Counted from the stretch's first letter, positions 1-9,830 are shown. The stretch: 64,000 nt of DNA from Gonapodya prolifera JEL478 (GCA_001574975.1 KQ965878.1:1-64000), one strand, 5' to 3'. The notes: generated by a model not told the origin, from the letters alone. Made by a program: numbers and translations.

Positions 1-94
1 ACCCTAACCCTAACCCTAACCCTAACCCTAACCCTAACCCTAACCCTAACCCTAACCCTAACCCTAACCCTAACCCTAACCCTAACCCTAACCC
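1..94. repeat. Telomeric CCCTAA repeat, chromosome end
   Basis: About 15 and a half perfect copies of CCCTAA (C-strand of TTAGGG) begin at the first base and stop abruptly at the junction with LINE sequence around position 94. Orientation is right for a left chromosome end. There is no subtelomeric spacer between telomere and the mobile element. Confidence 0.98.
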
Positions 95-1593
95 TTGCCG
101 ACCGCTACCACTTCCCCCCTGCCACCATTGCCCGCTTGCAGGATCTCTTCGACACCAACTCCTCCCGCCTCCTCATTGCCGGGAGGACCTCGGAGCCTCT
201 TGCCAATAGCCGCGGGCTCTTCCAAGGGTCCTCCCTCTCCCCTATCCTCTTCAACTTCTTCATCAACGATCTTGCCCTTGCCCTCGATGCCATCCGGGAC
301 ATTGCTGGTGTCCGGGTGGCGGGGCTCCTCATCAACGCGCCCCTTTTTGCTGACGACACAGCGCTCATTGCCCCATCAGCCGAGGCCATGGCGCGGCTCC
401 TGGGGGTGTGTGAGCGCTGGAGTTGTGAGTCGGGTATGGTGTTCGCCCCACTCAAGTGTTTCCTGTTTGCCCCACCCCCAGCGTCACGGGCCATCCCCCT
501 CCAACTCTATGGGGTGGACGTCCCCTCAACTGAGGCTCACACCTACCTTGGCTTCCCCTTCACGCGACTTGGCATCAACTGGGCCAAGCTTTGCGACGAG
601 CGCTGCGAGAAGGCCAAGCGCGTCACCAAGATGTTTGCTACTGTTGGCCTCAACATCACGGGATGGGCGCCGCGCTCCTCAGCGCACATCTACACAGCCT
701 TCATCCGACCAGTCATGGAGTTTGGTGTTGAACTCCGGTACCCCACGCCAGCTCTCCTCGTCAAGTACCAGCAGGTCCAGAACACTGCTCTCTGGACCAT
801 CTTCAACGTTCCCCCCAACACCTCCATTGACGCCATGCATCGCGTCCTGGGAATCCAGAAGTTTGACAAGCGTGCCCAGGAGCTCAACATCCTTTCTGCG
901 GGCCGCTTCCACAACTCCATTGATGGGACCATCCTTGGCAACCAAGTCTGGCGCCGCCGCTTGGAACTCCACCGTGTGACCCCCCGGTCAACACTCCCAC
1001 GCGACACCATGCATGGGACCAACCCCCTTGCAACGGTCCTCCGGGACCGTTTCATTTTGCATCGACACCACCCCCTCCGCCGGACAGTACCTCCCCCCAG
1101 GGCACCTCGCTCAATCGCGCCGCGGTCGGAACGGGTGGAGTGGCGGCAGGGTCAGCTTGAGGATCTAGCAGAGGACACTTTGGAGGGGGGTATTGCTGGG
1201 TCGGTTCAGGTGCGTTCGCGTGCGCGCCCTCACTCATACCTGGACGCGCGCTCGCGCATCTCTCGTGTCCAGCGCGTGGCAATCTTGCACTGGCAGCTGG
1301 GCCTTGTCGCCCAGCACCAGGAATGTCGGAACTGTGGTGGGGACCTCTCACGGGCGCATGCACTGCACTGCACCAATCAGTGGGACTTTGTCCGGGACTG
1401 GGTTGTATGGAAGTGGACGGGCCCATACCATGGACGTACCCCACTGGACTGGATGTTGAATTGCATGTCCGGGAGGATGGACAAGTGGTGGGCGCAGTTG
1501 GCTGTTGGGGTCATTGCACGGATTGAGCTGAGATGCCATGGGCGCACCATGACGGAACAGGGGTTCTTCAAACCGCAGCCTGAGGAGGCATGA
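91..1593 (+). CDS. LINE reverse transcriptase, N-terminally truncated
   Basis: This is the C-terminal two thirds of a non-LTR reverse transcriptase. Near the start of the surviving part is the RT motif B block (GLFQGSSLSPILFNFFIN), then the catalytic motif C (LFADDTALIAPS), followed by thumb and a long C-terminal region. Near the end lies a zinc knuckle, CRNCGGDLSRAHALHC, typical of LINE ORF2 tails. From the telomere junction the frame is open for about 500 codons to a TGA at 1591-1593. It has no start codon of its own at the left: the first ATG (136) is internal to the RT domain. The frame stays open through the telomeric repeats, which read as Thr-Leu repeats in this phase. A truncated protein would lack the first RT motifs and should be inactive. 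Confidence 0.85.
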   Translation, partial: TLADRYHFPPATIARLQDLFDTNSSRLLIAGRTSEPLANSRGLFQGSSLSPILFNFFINDLALALDAIRDIAGVRVAGLLINAPLFADDTALIAPSAEAMARLLGVCERWSCESGMVFAPLKCFLFAPPPASRAIPLQLYGVDVPSTEAHTYLGFPFTRLGINWAKLCDERCEKAKRVTKMFATVGLNITGWAPRSSAHIYTAFIRPVMEFGVELRYPTPALLVKYQQVQNTALWTIFNVPPNTSIDAMHRVLGIQKFDKRAQELNILSAGRFHNSIDGTILGNQVWRRRLELHRVTPRSTLPRDTMHGTNPLATVLRDRFILHRHHPLRRTVPPPRAPRSIAPRSERVEWRQGQLEDLAEDTLEGGIAGSVQVRSRARPHSYLDARSRISRVQRVAILHWQLGLVAQHQECRNCGGDLSRAHALHCTNQWDFVRDWVVWKWTGPYHGRTPLDWMLNCMSGRMDKWWAQLAVGVIARIELRCHGRTMTEQGFFKPQPEEA

Positions 1594-1740
1594 ACACTTG
1601 CAGTGTTTGGGCATGGTTTGGGGTGTGTGAAGGGTTGGGCACTCCCGCTGCAGTTTGCACACACAACGTGCATGATCTAGTCTATACTCTGTAGTATGCA
1701 TCCCATGGATGAGCACCACGCTAATAAATCATTGATATCG
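95..1740 (+). mobile_element. 5'-truncated LINE (non-LTR retrotransposon) abutting the telomere
   Basis: The element starts inside its reverse transcriptase domain, so everything upstream (any ORF1, endonuclease, first RT blocks) is missing. It carries the rest of the RT, a C-terminal zinc knuckle and about 150 nt of 3' UTR with an AATAAA signal near 1722. The 3' limit is placed just before a short TTAGGGTTAGG motif at 1741. Transcription points away from the chromosome end. Truncation at the telomere side fits either telomere addition to a broken chromosome or a 5'-truncated insertion at the telomere; the sequence alone does not decide. Confidence 0.8.
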
Positions 1741-1751
1741 TTAGGGTTAGG
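1740..1751. repeat. Interstitial TTAGGG motif at the LINE 3' end
   Basis: GTTAGGGTTAGG, nearly two telomeric units in the orientation opposite to the terminal array, lies just after the LINE polyadenylation signal. It may be part of the LINE 3' end or a scar of telomeric DNA. It is too short to be conclusive. Confidence 0.5.
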
Positions 1752-2175
1752 CCCATGCTCTTTGGATTTCCAGCACCTTGTTTTCACAGTTTTTAAGCTC
1801 TGTGCGCAGCTTTTGTACATGTCTGTCAGGCTCTTTGTTGGCAATGGTTGGAACAGCTTTTTTACGGATGTCATGGTGTGAATGTGGGGGACCTCTTTCT
1901 TGGTGGCACCTGGTAAACGAGACCAATACCATCTTCACACGTAATTATATGCAAGTACAAAGGCTATTGACAAAAGTGTTGCCAAAACAATCACACGTCC
2001 GTGTTTGCCAATAAATTGTCAAACAGACTCCAGATTCATTTGCTTTGAATCACTACCCAAACAAAAAAGTCTTGCAACGACCTGAAATGGTAACACTAAC
2101 TTGCGGGAATGGCAGGGGGCCCCCGCGCACAGTACGCAGTTGCTAGCAATTGTAGAATTATCACTGTCACCCTCT

Positions 2176-2215
2176 GCCACGAAGATTTGTGTGAATTGGT
2201 GTGAATCTTCGTGGC
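2176..2215. repeat. Perfect 12-bp inverted repeat with 16-bp loop
   Basis: GCCACGAAGATT at 2176-2187 is matched exactly by its reverse complement at 2204-2215. The loop is 16 nt. It does not lie next to an identifiable gene end, so a terminator reading is unsupported; it could be the core of a small inverted-repeat element. Confidence 0.6.
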
Positions 2216-2487
2216 ATTGGGGACTCATCTAAAAACACTACACTTTGTCAGGCAGGAGACCCCCAAAAGATTTCCAAAACTTGACAAACTTGTGCGAATC
2301 TCTGCAGGGCACCTTGGGATTGGCAGAATTTGTGGCACAAGCTTCAGACTCTCTGATCTTGTTTGCGACACAGATTTGGTGGGGATTACTTCATCAATAT
2401 TTGTGGCACACCATTTTGGGGTCCTGCGCACCAACAAAAATGCCGTAAAGAGAACTTGAAACTTTATTTCTGGAAAAAGCAGCAATC

Positions 2488-2676
2488 ATGTCAAAAGAAA
2501 TTGTGAACAGAATTCACGTAGATATTACCGAAATCCCAGAATGTAAACCAAAGACACAACACCAAAAGAGCCCTGATCCTCATAGGTCTCGCTGTGTCAG
2601 CTTTAACTATGCTACAAACACGTGGGAAGACGACAATTACACTCCAGTTACATCTGTAAAAATCATTGAAAGCTAA
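2488..2676 (+). CDS. Hypothetical small protein, convergent with the Fanzor remnant
   Basis: A 62-codon frame starting with ATG and ending TAA. The product is hydrophilic, begins MSKEIVNRIHVDITEIP and has no recognisable domain, signal peptide or membrane segment. It points toward the 3' end of the Fanzor fossil, with a solo LTR between them. Codon content is AT-rich like the surrounding mobile DNA. It could be an accessory gene of the Fanzor-bearing element, a remnant of another gene, or chance. No function is proposed. Confidence 0.2.
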   Translation: MSKEIVNRIHVDITEIPECKPKTQHQKSPDPHRSRCVSFNYATNTWEDDNYTPVTSVKIIES

Positions 2677-2741
2677 GATTTCAAACAAAGCTCCCTATTC
2701 TACAGACATTTTTAGGCCAGAGCAGGCCGTGTGACACAATG

Positions 2742-2981
2742 TGCTACACAACCTAGGTGAGCTGCACAAGCCTGTAATCTGCAGGAACGTGTATATATGA
2801 TCAGATGTACATAGCAAGACGTAATGTGCATAGAACTCACCTGCAGGAACGTAATGCCAAACTTAGGGCACGTCCTGCAGGTGTGCATATCTAAACCCGC
2901 GGCCACAGTAGTGGCACAGCAGCTAATACCCAACACTCATACTACACTATATACTCCACATTAGTGGATGTCAGTGTGACA
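2742..2981. mobile_element. Solo LTR of a Ty3/gypsy element
   Basis: A 240-bp copy of the same LTR that bounds the 4190-9324 element, in the same orientation. It starts TGCTACACAACC and ends GTGACA, with TG...CA termini, and is flanked on both sides by the 5-bp target duplication CAATG (2737-2741 and 2982-2986). A solo LTR is the usual product of LTR-LTR recombination. It is clearly more diverged from the other two LTRs than they are from each other, so it appears to be the older insertion. It lies six bases beyond the stop codon of the Fanzor remnant. Confidence 0.9.
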
Positions 2982-2992
2982 CAATGGGCTGG

Positions 2993-4189
2993 TCACTTGG
3001 TGTATAACTCAGTACATTGTTTAAGATTGATTGTACGTGAGCCTGTGACATCACAATTGATTACGAGTCCACAGGCAGGGCATGCCTTGATTCTCTTTGA
3101 GGTTCTGTACTTGTGTCCACAATTGGTACAACATGCACTTGTATATTCCTCAGTGCACACATCAACAAAGCACCCACACCGTTTTGCCATATCAATCAAC
3201 GTTCTTCGAAAGCTATAGTGCTTCCATGTTTGCATGGCTATCTGGGTCTTTTTGTCAAGTTTTTTGCCCCGCATCATTCCTGTAATCCCAAAGATCGGGA
3301 TCTTAATGAACTTATAAGTTTGCATGACAAAGTCAATGAGCTTTCAATGTGTCTCATTGACAAGACCTCATATTCACGCTTGAATCCTGCATCTGGCCTT
3401 GCGCATGTTGTGACGTGTGCGATGGTGTAAACCATTGTTGGGTGTTGTGATCTTGCTTTGGAGCAAACAGTCTGCTCTAAAAAGTCTGCACAGTCTTTTG
3501 TGGTCATCGTATCCCCATGAGAACAAGAATCCTTGTGGGTCAAAGCCAGTCATGAACGTCTGAACACCTGGATCAAAAGTTATGGATTCCCTAGCGGATT
3601 GGTTTTCTACGCCCACTGATTCCATTTCAATCGTAGGTTGCTCCTTGTCATACTGGATTGATATAAAACGTACCATTTTGAAATGAATCCATGCAGTCAT
3701 GTTGAAGCATTTTTTTGACTGGAAGAATCTGTTTCCAAAACGTGACGCTCACTCCTTGTGTGAATGAATAGATTCCCCTTGTCCCCCAGTTTATATGTTT
3801 TATCTTAAACGACTCCAATCTTTGCTTTTTGCTCTTGTAGTTCATGCTAACCATTTTGATGTGTCTGGCCTTCAATAATGCGATAGTAGTTGAGACAGCC
3901 TTGCTGAAGTCTTTGATTGCATAGTCCCCTAACTCAACTCCAAAAGAGTTGATAACATCCCACTTTTGCTCAGTTTGTAAGTGCATCTCTGTGAGTAAAT
4001 CCTTTTTGGAAATGGTCTTCCTTATGTACTACTTTCATTTGTAGGGCTGAGTTTGCTCCTCATCCTCTGTACCCTCACCTTTCATGTTTGCTAGTCTCTC
4101 GTTTTCAGCCTCTTCTTGATCAAACAGGGCTTGGGCTTCTTGCTCCCTTCTGTTGTAAAAGGCGACACAGGCGTTGTAAACTGCTCTAA
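2993..4189 (-). pseudogene. Fanzor (eukaryotic TnpB-like RNA-guided nuclease) remnant
   Basis: Reading the minus strand from 4189 to 2993 gives about 400 codons of Fanzor-like protein lacking its N-terminus, which is cut by an LTR at 4190. Seen: a charged helical segment (4187-4040), a conserved block with IKDFSKAVSTTIALLK (about 3930-3875), RuvC-I aspartate in ITFDPGVQTF (about 3590), a RuvC-II region reading FIKIPIFGITGMM where the family normally has F-E after the hydrophobic strand, a zinc ribbon (CCTNCGHKY ... CPACG), and RuvC-III aspartate in CDVTGSRTI just before the stop. The gene is broken: two in-frame stops near 4035, a one-base frame change near 3660, and three TGA codons between 3386 and 3344. 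All five domain landmarks keep the order found in Fanzor and TnpB proteins. Fanzors are RNA-guided DNA endonucleases carried by eukaryotic transposons; the chytrid Spizellomyces has a well-studied example. This copy cannot make a full protein. Confidence 0.88.
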
Positions 4190-4429
4190 TGCTACACAAC
4201 CTAGGTGACCTGCACGAGCCTGTAAACTGCAGGAACGTGTATATATCTGATCAAACATACATAATATGTTGTAGCGCACACAGAACTCACCTGCAGGAAC
4301 GTGATGCCAAACTTGGGGCACGCCTGCAGGTGCACTCATCTAAATACATGACCACAGTAGTGGCACAGCACTTAACACCTCACACTATATATACCATGTC
4401 AATGGATGTCACTTGAGGCTATGGTGACA
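4190..4429 (-). repeat. 3' LTR of the chromovirus
   Basis: 240 bp with TG...CA ends. Its left border sits inside the Fanzor reading frame. The purine-rich tract lies immediately to its right, as expected for a 3' LTR of a minus-strand element. Confidence 0.92.
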
Positions 4430-7400
4430 GTGTGCTTCCCTCCTTTTCTCTCCCCTTCCTTGTTATCCATATCTACTAATTTTTTTTTGGATATATATGG
4501 GCTGTCCTTTTTGTGGATGATCCTTATGAAACTGCAACATGGCATCCTGTGTATTTTGTAGGTTTGCCATGGTTCCCATGTTCATTGTTCAACCCCATAG
4601 TCCTTCCAGTGTACTAGCCATACCCATTCACGACCTCTATGTTTCACATCCAAGATCCTTTCCACTTCCCATTCAGCAATGCCTTCTGAAACTTCTACTG
4701 GAGGGGGTGGAGGTATAAGTCTTCCAGGAATTTTATTCTCATAGTGAGGTGATAATAAAGAAGCATGAAACACTGGATGGATTCTTGACATAGTTGTTGG
4801 AAGTTGTAATTTAAATGCCACTGCATTGATTTGTTCTGTAATCACAAATGGTCCAACTTTCTTGTAGTCAAGTTTNTTACTAGGCCTTGTTGTTGCCAAG
4901 TTCCTTGTCTTAAGCCAAACCATGTCTCCTACTTTAAAATTCACTGGTCTCCTGTGAGAATCTTCACGCTTCTTCCAAATTTCCTGTGCTGCTTTGATAT
5001 ACTCCCGAATTCTGGAAGTAACCTCTGTCATCTCCTTCACTCTTGCCTCTGCATCAGCAGGCAGTGATTTTAGGGGTAACTGCTGCATAGGGTGCACTAT
5101 TGGGTGATGTAAGGTTATTGCAAAGAATGGGGAGTAGCCAGTAGTTTCATTTGGGGCATTGTTGTGTGCAAACTCCATGAGTGGAAGGTATATCACCCAG
5201 TTATTTTGTTTGTAGTTGACATAATGTCTGAGCATAATTTCCAACTGTAGGTTTTTGTTTTCTGTTTGACCATCAGATTGCGGGTGGAATGCAGTTGATT
5301 TTGATGGATGAGCTCCAAGTAATCTCCAAAAGGTATTCCAGAACTCTGCAATAAATTGTGGTCCACNATCAGAAACTATATCAAGAGGTAGTCCATGATA
5401 TCTGTAAACTCTGTCAATGTAAAGTTCTGCTAATTCAGCAGCTGTAATATTTTCATTGCATTCAACAAAGTGGACACCATTTTTTAATCTATCTGTCACA
5501 ACCCAGATGGAGTCATAGGTATGTCCCTTATGTTCTGAAGGAGGTAACTTGACTATAAAATCCATAGCAACATGTATCCAAGGATGTTCTGGAATTGATA
5601 GTGGGGTAAGTTAGCCAAAAGGCTTCCCTCTGTCAGGTTTATTTCTCTGGCATGATTCACAAGATTTACAGTATTGTTCCACATACTTTCTGCGTCCTTC
5701 CCAATCATATCCTGCCTTAGTAATTGCAGCATCAGTGCGTTCCCAACTTGGGTGAGCTGCACTAGGATGGTCATGAAATGCTTTGCAGATTTCTAATTTT
5801 TCCTGCTCATCTGTGACTTGTTGCAAAGCGTCAGCAGTTGACCCTGCCCCTTTGGCAACAGCTATTCTTTCAACTGCATAAGGTGGTCTTGGTAGAAAAT
5901 GTTCAACTGGGAGAAGCACCTGTGTTCTATCCCCCTGTTTCTCTTCTGCAGTTGGTATATAGCTGGGGTTTCTAGGGAGAGCATCTGCTATTTTATTCTT
6001 TGTTTTGGGGACATGGTGGATAACATAATCAAATTCTCCCAGGTCAACTACCCAACGAGCATGTTGGGGTGTAAGGAATCTCCAATTTAAGAAATACATC
6101 AGGTTTTTATGGTCTGTTCTTATTTCCACCTGTGTAGAAGTTCCTGAAAGCCAATGTCTCCATTTCTTAAGTGCCTCAACTATTGCAAGTAATTCCTTNT
6201 CATTTATTGAATAATTTCGTTCTGCAGGTTTAAGCTTCCTGCTCCAGAACTCCAGAGGCTGAAGAGATTGGGTTAAAGGATCTGTCTGCATGACCACTGC
6301 CCCAAGACCATATGGAGAGGCATCAGTGTATACAATAAATGGCTGTGTTNNATCTGCAGGTCTGAGGACTGGGGCTTTAGCTATCAGCTGTTTGATCAGT
6401 GTGAATGCTTCTTCACACTTTTCATTCCAGTGGAATCTTGATGATGATTTTGTAAGCTCCTGTATAGGTTGAATTACTTCATCAAATCTGGGAATCCAAT
6501 TCTTGTAGCACTGTAAAAGACCATGTACTTCCTGGGCAGACTTAGTGCTTGTAGGTTTGGGAAGTACATTCACTTCATGCATTGCATCCTCTGTGAGCTC
6601 TGTTCCATCTCTCCCAACAATATAACCACCAAAGGGAATTTTCTCTGCATGGAAAACACATTTCTCTGGATTTGCAGACAAACCATTTTCTCTGAGAATG
6701 GAGAGGTAAGCTTTAACTGATGTAGTGTGTTCCTCTAGAGTTCCATTGGTAGCTATTCCTGCATCATCAAGATAAACTTTCACATGTAGATGCTTTGCAG
6801 TAATTTCATCCATGAATCTCTGCCAATGTGAGACTGCAGGTTTCCAGCCTTCCCACATTACTAATGACTCAAATGTGACATATTTGCAGCAAAAAGCAGT
6901 TTTAGATTCATCACCGGGTTGGATCCTAATTCTGTGGTAAGCTTTAGTGCAGTCAATTTTGGTGTACCAAGTCAAACCAGCCATGGACTTGGCAAGTTCT
7001 GGTAAATTTGGAATTGAATAGGAGTCATTAGGGATTCCTTTATTTTTCTCACAGAGATCATGGCAGAGTCTGAGCTTATGGCCTTCATCTTTGAAAAAGA
7101 TAGGGTGCGCAGTATCAGATTTAGAGCGGCAGAGAGTGCCCTTATTAAGGCCATCTCTGAGGAGCTCCTGCAGTGTAGCATCTTCCTTAGCACTAAGATT
7201 GTAGACTTTTCTTGCTTTTGGAAAGTGAGAGCCTGCTTTGATATCAATTGGGAAGTCAAATTTGCCTCGCAGTGGAGGGAGGTCTGTGGCAGCGTCAACA
7301 TCAAAAACATCTGAAAATTCAGCATAAGTTGGTGGGATATTCTCTGGTAGCAGTGGTCCCTTTTTAGGCTTAAAAGATTTTATTTTGGAGGCTGGAGGTG

Positions 7401-9083
7401 GAAGTTCCAATCTGTGTGGGGAAACTTCTCCTGTCTTCAAGTTTATAGTGGGGTTAAATTTTTGCAGCCAAGGCAAGCCTAAAATAATGTCCCTATTGCC
7501 AATATCCATGACAAGAAAATATGTAGAGGGTTCCCAAACATGCCCTGCTATGGCAGTATGATATGCTGGAGTCCTGTGAGTGATGCCACTTTCAATATAT
7601 GTATCATCTACTTGTTTTACAGGCTTAGGCTTAGATAGTGGTATTGTTGGTATTTTGTGTTTTATGACAAATTGTGGGCTGATAACTGCATATATGGAAG
7701 ATCCAGAGTCGATTTCAGCAAAAGTAGAAATGGGAGATGAGTCTATTTGGAATCTCAAGTTAACCAACATGCTTAGATTGCTTCTACTTGTGCTTATTCC
7801 GACCCTGANATCCATCTGCTTGGATGCCAAAGGTGGGCCCTGAGGGTGGCATTGTTCCCCAGGGCCTAAGGAAAATCCTGTTTAGTTGTAACTGATTCTT
7901 GCATTGCCCCCACCTTTCTAGGAGGTCGCAGGTTAAGGTGCTGTACCCAGCACTTGCTATCAGAGTGTGGGGCTCCAGGATGGAGTTTACAAGAATCATA
8001 TGTGATGGTACCACTATGAAGTCTCTCATGGGCATCTATGCGCCTGCACCTCTGAACGGCTGATTCCAAACTATTTGGGTTATAGTCAGTGAGAGCTAGT
8101 GCTTTCTGTAACTTTGGGGAAAGAGCTTTTATAAGCATTTGAACTGAGTCATCAGCAGCAAAGCCTGCTTCCACTCGAAGGAGAAATGCTTCAAAGTTCT
8201 CCCCTGCCTGCTGCTTGATCTGCAAAAATTGAGATTGCGCTGTGGACAGTCTATCAAAGTTGTCAAACAGACTGTCAAGTAATTCCCAAAGTGCTTGTAA
8301 TAGTGAAGTAGGAGTAGTTTATGGTTAGAGTTGTGGAGAGTGCAATGTAGACCACTGAATATAAGTGGTCATAGCAGTGCCTTTCAGGTGGGATCCAATA
8401 GAGATAATTTGTTGATATGGAGTAGTATAAGTAAGAGGCTGGCCTTGGAGAAACAGCTNTGTTCTAGTTCTCCAATGTCTGTAAGCATCTCTTTCTGCTG
8501 CAGTATCCCCTGAATACTCTGGGGGTGGCTCAATCTTAGGGTCTTTGGCTGCCCCACCNCTGAAGAAGTAGGATGAATGGGTTAGGGTGCAGGTGTCTGG
8601 ATATGCACCCCACTATTGGAAGCAGCAAAGACATCAGATTGATTCCCTTCAGTGGCATTTGCCAAGCGGCTTTGATCAATCGGTGTATCAGGAGTGTGAG
8701 AACTACTAGATGAGTCCATTTGAGTAGTTTGTGTAACAATAATGGGTGCAGATTTGATGATGGCTGAACTTTGCTCTCAAAACTGCTAATAACTCAACGA
8801 GGGATAGTTCAATTCTGATGAAACTTTGAAGTTGAAATATTGAATTTATAAGACGCGTACTGCCGTTGAGAACGATGGGATATAACGCTTGGTTCTTCGT
8901 CCGCGATTCCACAGTCGGAATTACGCCAGTCAAGATTACGGCTCACTGAGCTGAATAAATCCAACGATGACGCGTCGCGCTGATAGAAATAATAAGAGAG
9001 TATGTCTGTGCAAAACATCGTGTCCCAGTAAAGCTTCTGTGCCTTGCAATAAGCTAAAAACGGGGTGTGAAAGTTTGGCATAA

Positions 9084-9324
9084 TGCTACACAACCTAGGT
9101 GAGCTGCACGAGCCTGTAAACTGCAGGAACGTGTATATATATGATTAAACATACATAATATGTTGTAGCGCACACAGAACTCACCTGCAGGAACGTGACA
9201 CCAAACTTGGGGCACGCCCTGCAGGTGCACTCATCTAAATACATGACCACAGTAGTGGCACAGCACTTAACACCTCACACTATATATACCATGTCAAGGG
9301 ATGTCACCTGAGGCTATGGTGACA
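9084..9324 (-). repeat. 5' LTR of the chromovirus
   Basis: 241 bp, about 97 percent identical by eye to the LTR at 4190-4429. The sequence just inside it (minus strand, from 9083 leftward) should contain the primer binding site, but I do not recognise the tRNA. Confidence 0.92.
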
Positions 9325-9830
9325 CAACTTTCCTGCTGCACGTCCATCCCCACATTCCTGACCGCAAGAGCCGCGAGATCAGGAGCAGTGGGCACTCCCG
9401 TATTGGAAGCACTGGAAGATGTGACGAGAGCCCGCGCAGCAAGGGTTGAGGGCGTCATTGGGACAAGTAAACTGCTCAATGGACTTTGAGCGGTGGTTGG
9501 AGTGGCAGGGCAACCTGACAGGCATGGATTGGCATGAGCGGGGTTGGCAGGATCCTTTCCCTTGTCCGAATTGGTCCTCCGCGTGGAACTCAAGTGCTGT
9601 TGACTCATGGAAGGTGGTTGAGCTGGAGTCAGGTGGTTGGAGGGGGCAATGGTTGCGAGCAGATCGCGCGCAGGCAACACGGAGGCCGGGATCTGCAGAG
9701 ACTTCATACAGAGGAGGAGTTTTTTGCAGGGGAGTGCGGGGTGAACGTGGGGTGAAACGTGTTAACCAGCGGAGAACACAGGTGACACGGGGGGTACTGT
9801 GGTCGCGTTCCCCTCGTCCTTTCAATACAG
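9325..9830. other. Stretch without a recognised gene between LTR and RNase T2
   Basis: The minus strand is open from about 9707 into the LTR and encodes a Ser/Thr/Pro/Ala-rich low-complexity sequence; the plus strand is also open (9446-9958). Neither shows a domain. The missing N-terminal exon(s) of the RNase T2 gene may lie here. Confidence 0.35.

Larger units (their letters stand above)
1752..2736. other. AT-rich stretch without a recognised gene
   Basis: About 1 kb between the LINE and the solo LTR. Several 60-90 codon frames are open on the minus strand (1747-1938, 2019-2228, 2225-2485), but none shows a known domain and they do not join cleanly. One perfect 12-bp hairpin (2176-2215) and a 62-codon plus-strand frame (2488-2676) are listed separately. 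It may be the remnant of an older DNA transposon, possibly of the element that carried the Fanzor gene; this is inference. Confidence 0.4.
4190..9324 (-). mobile_element. Ty3/gypsy chromovirus (LTR retrotransposon), fossil
   Basis: A 5.1-kb element read on the minus strand, bounded by near-identical LTRs at 4190-4429 and 9084-9324. A purine-rich tract on the minus strand abuts the 3' LTR at about 4430-4465. Parts in coding order: gag-like region (about 8930-7870), aspartic protease (near 7720), reverse transcriptase with a YLDD box (near 6770), RNase H (near 6330), HHCC zinc region and integrase core (about 5700-4900), and a C-terminal chromodomain ending near 4584, which places it in the chromoviruses. 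It looks nearly whole but carries a few breaks and several ambiguous bases, so it is treated as a fossil. The two LTRs differ at roughly 3 percent of positions by eye, suggesting a fairly recent insertion. The bases flanking the two ends do not match, so no target duplication is present. Confidence 0.92.

Noticed and set aside
105-972. Long minus-strand and alternate-frame open frames over the LINE
   Set aside because: They overlap the RT frame and have no domain; GC-rich coding DNA often leaves such shadows open.
2993-3390. TGA read as tryptophan in the Fanzor (variant genetic code)
   Set aside because: The same gene ends at a TGA, host genes such as TSR1, RPS26 and DOM34 also end at TGA, and there are frame breaks as well. 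Ordinary decay is simpler.
2742-4429. The two 240-bp repeats beside the Fanzor as terminal repeats of a Fanzor transposon
   Set aside because: A third copy lies at 9084-9324, the copies have TG...CA ends, one has a 5-bp target duplication, and a purine tract abuts one of them, all as for LTRs of the chromovirus.
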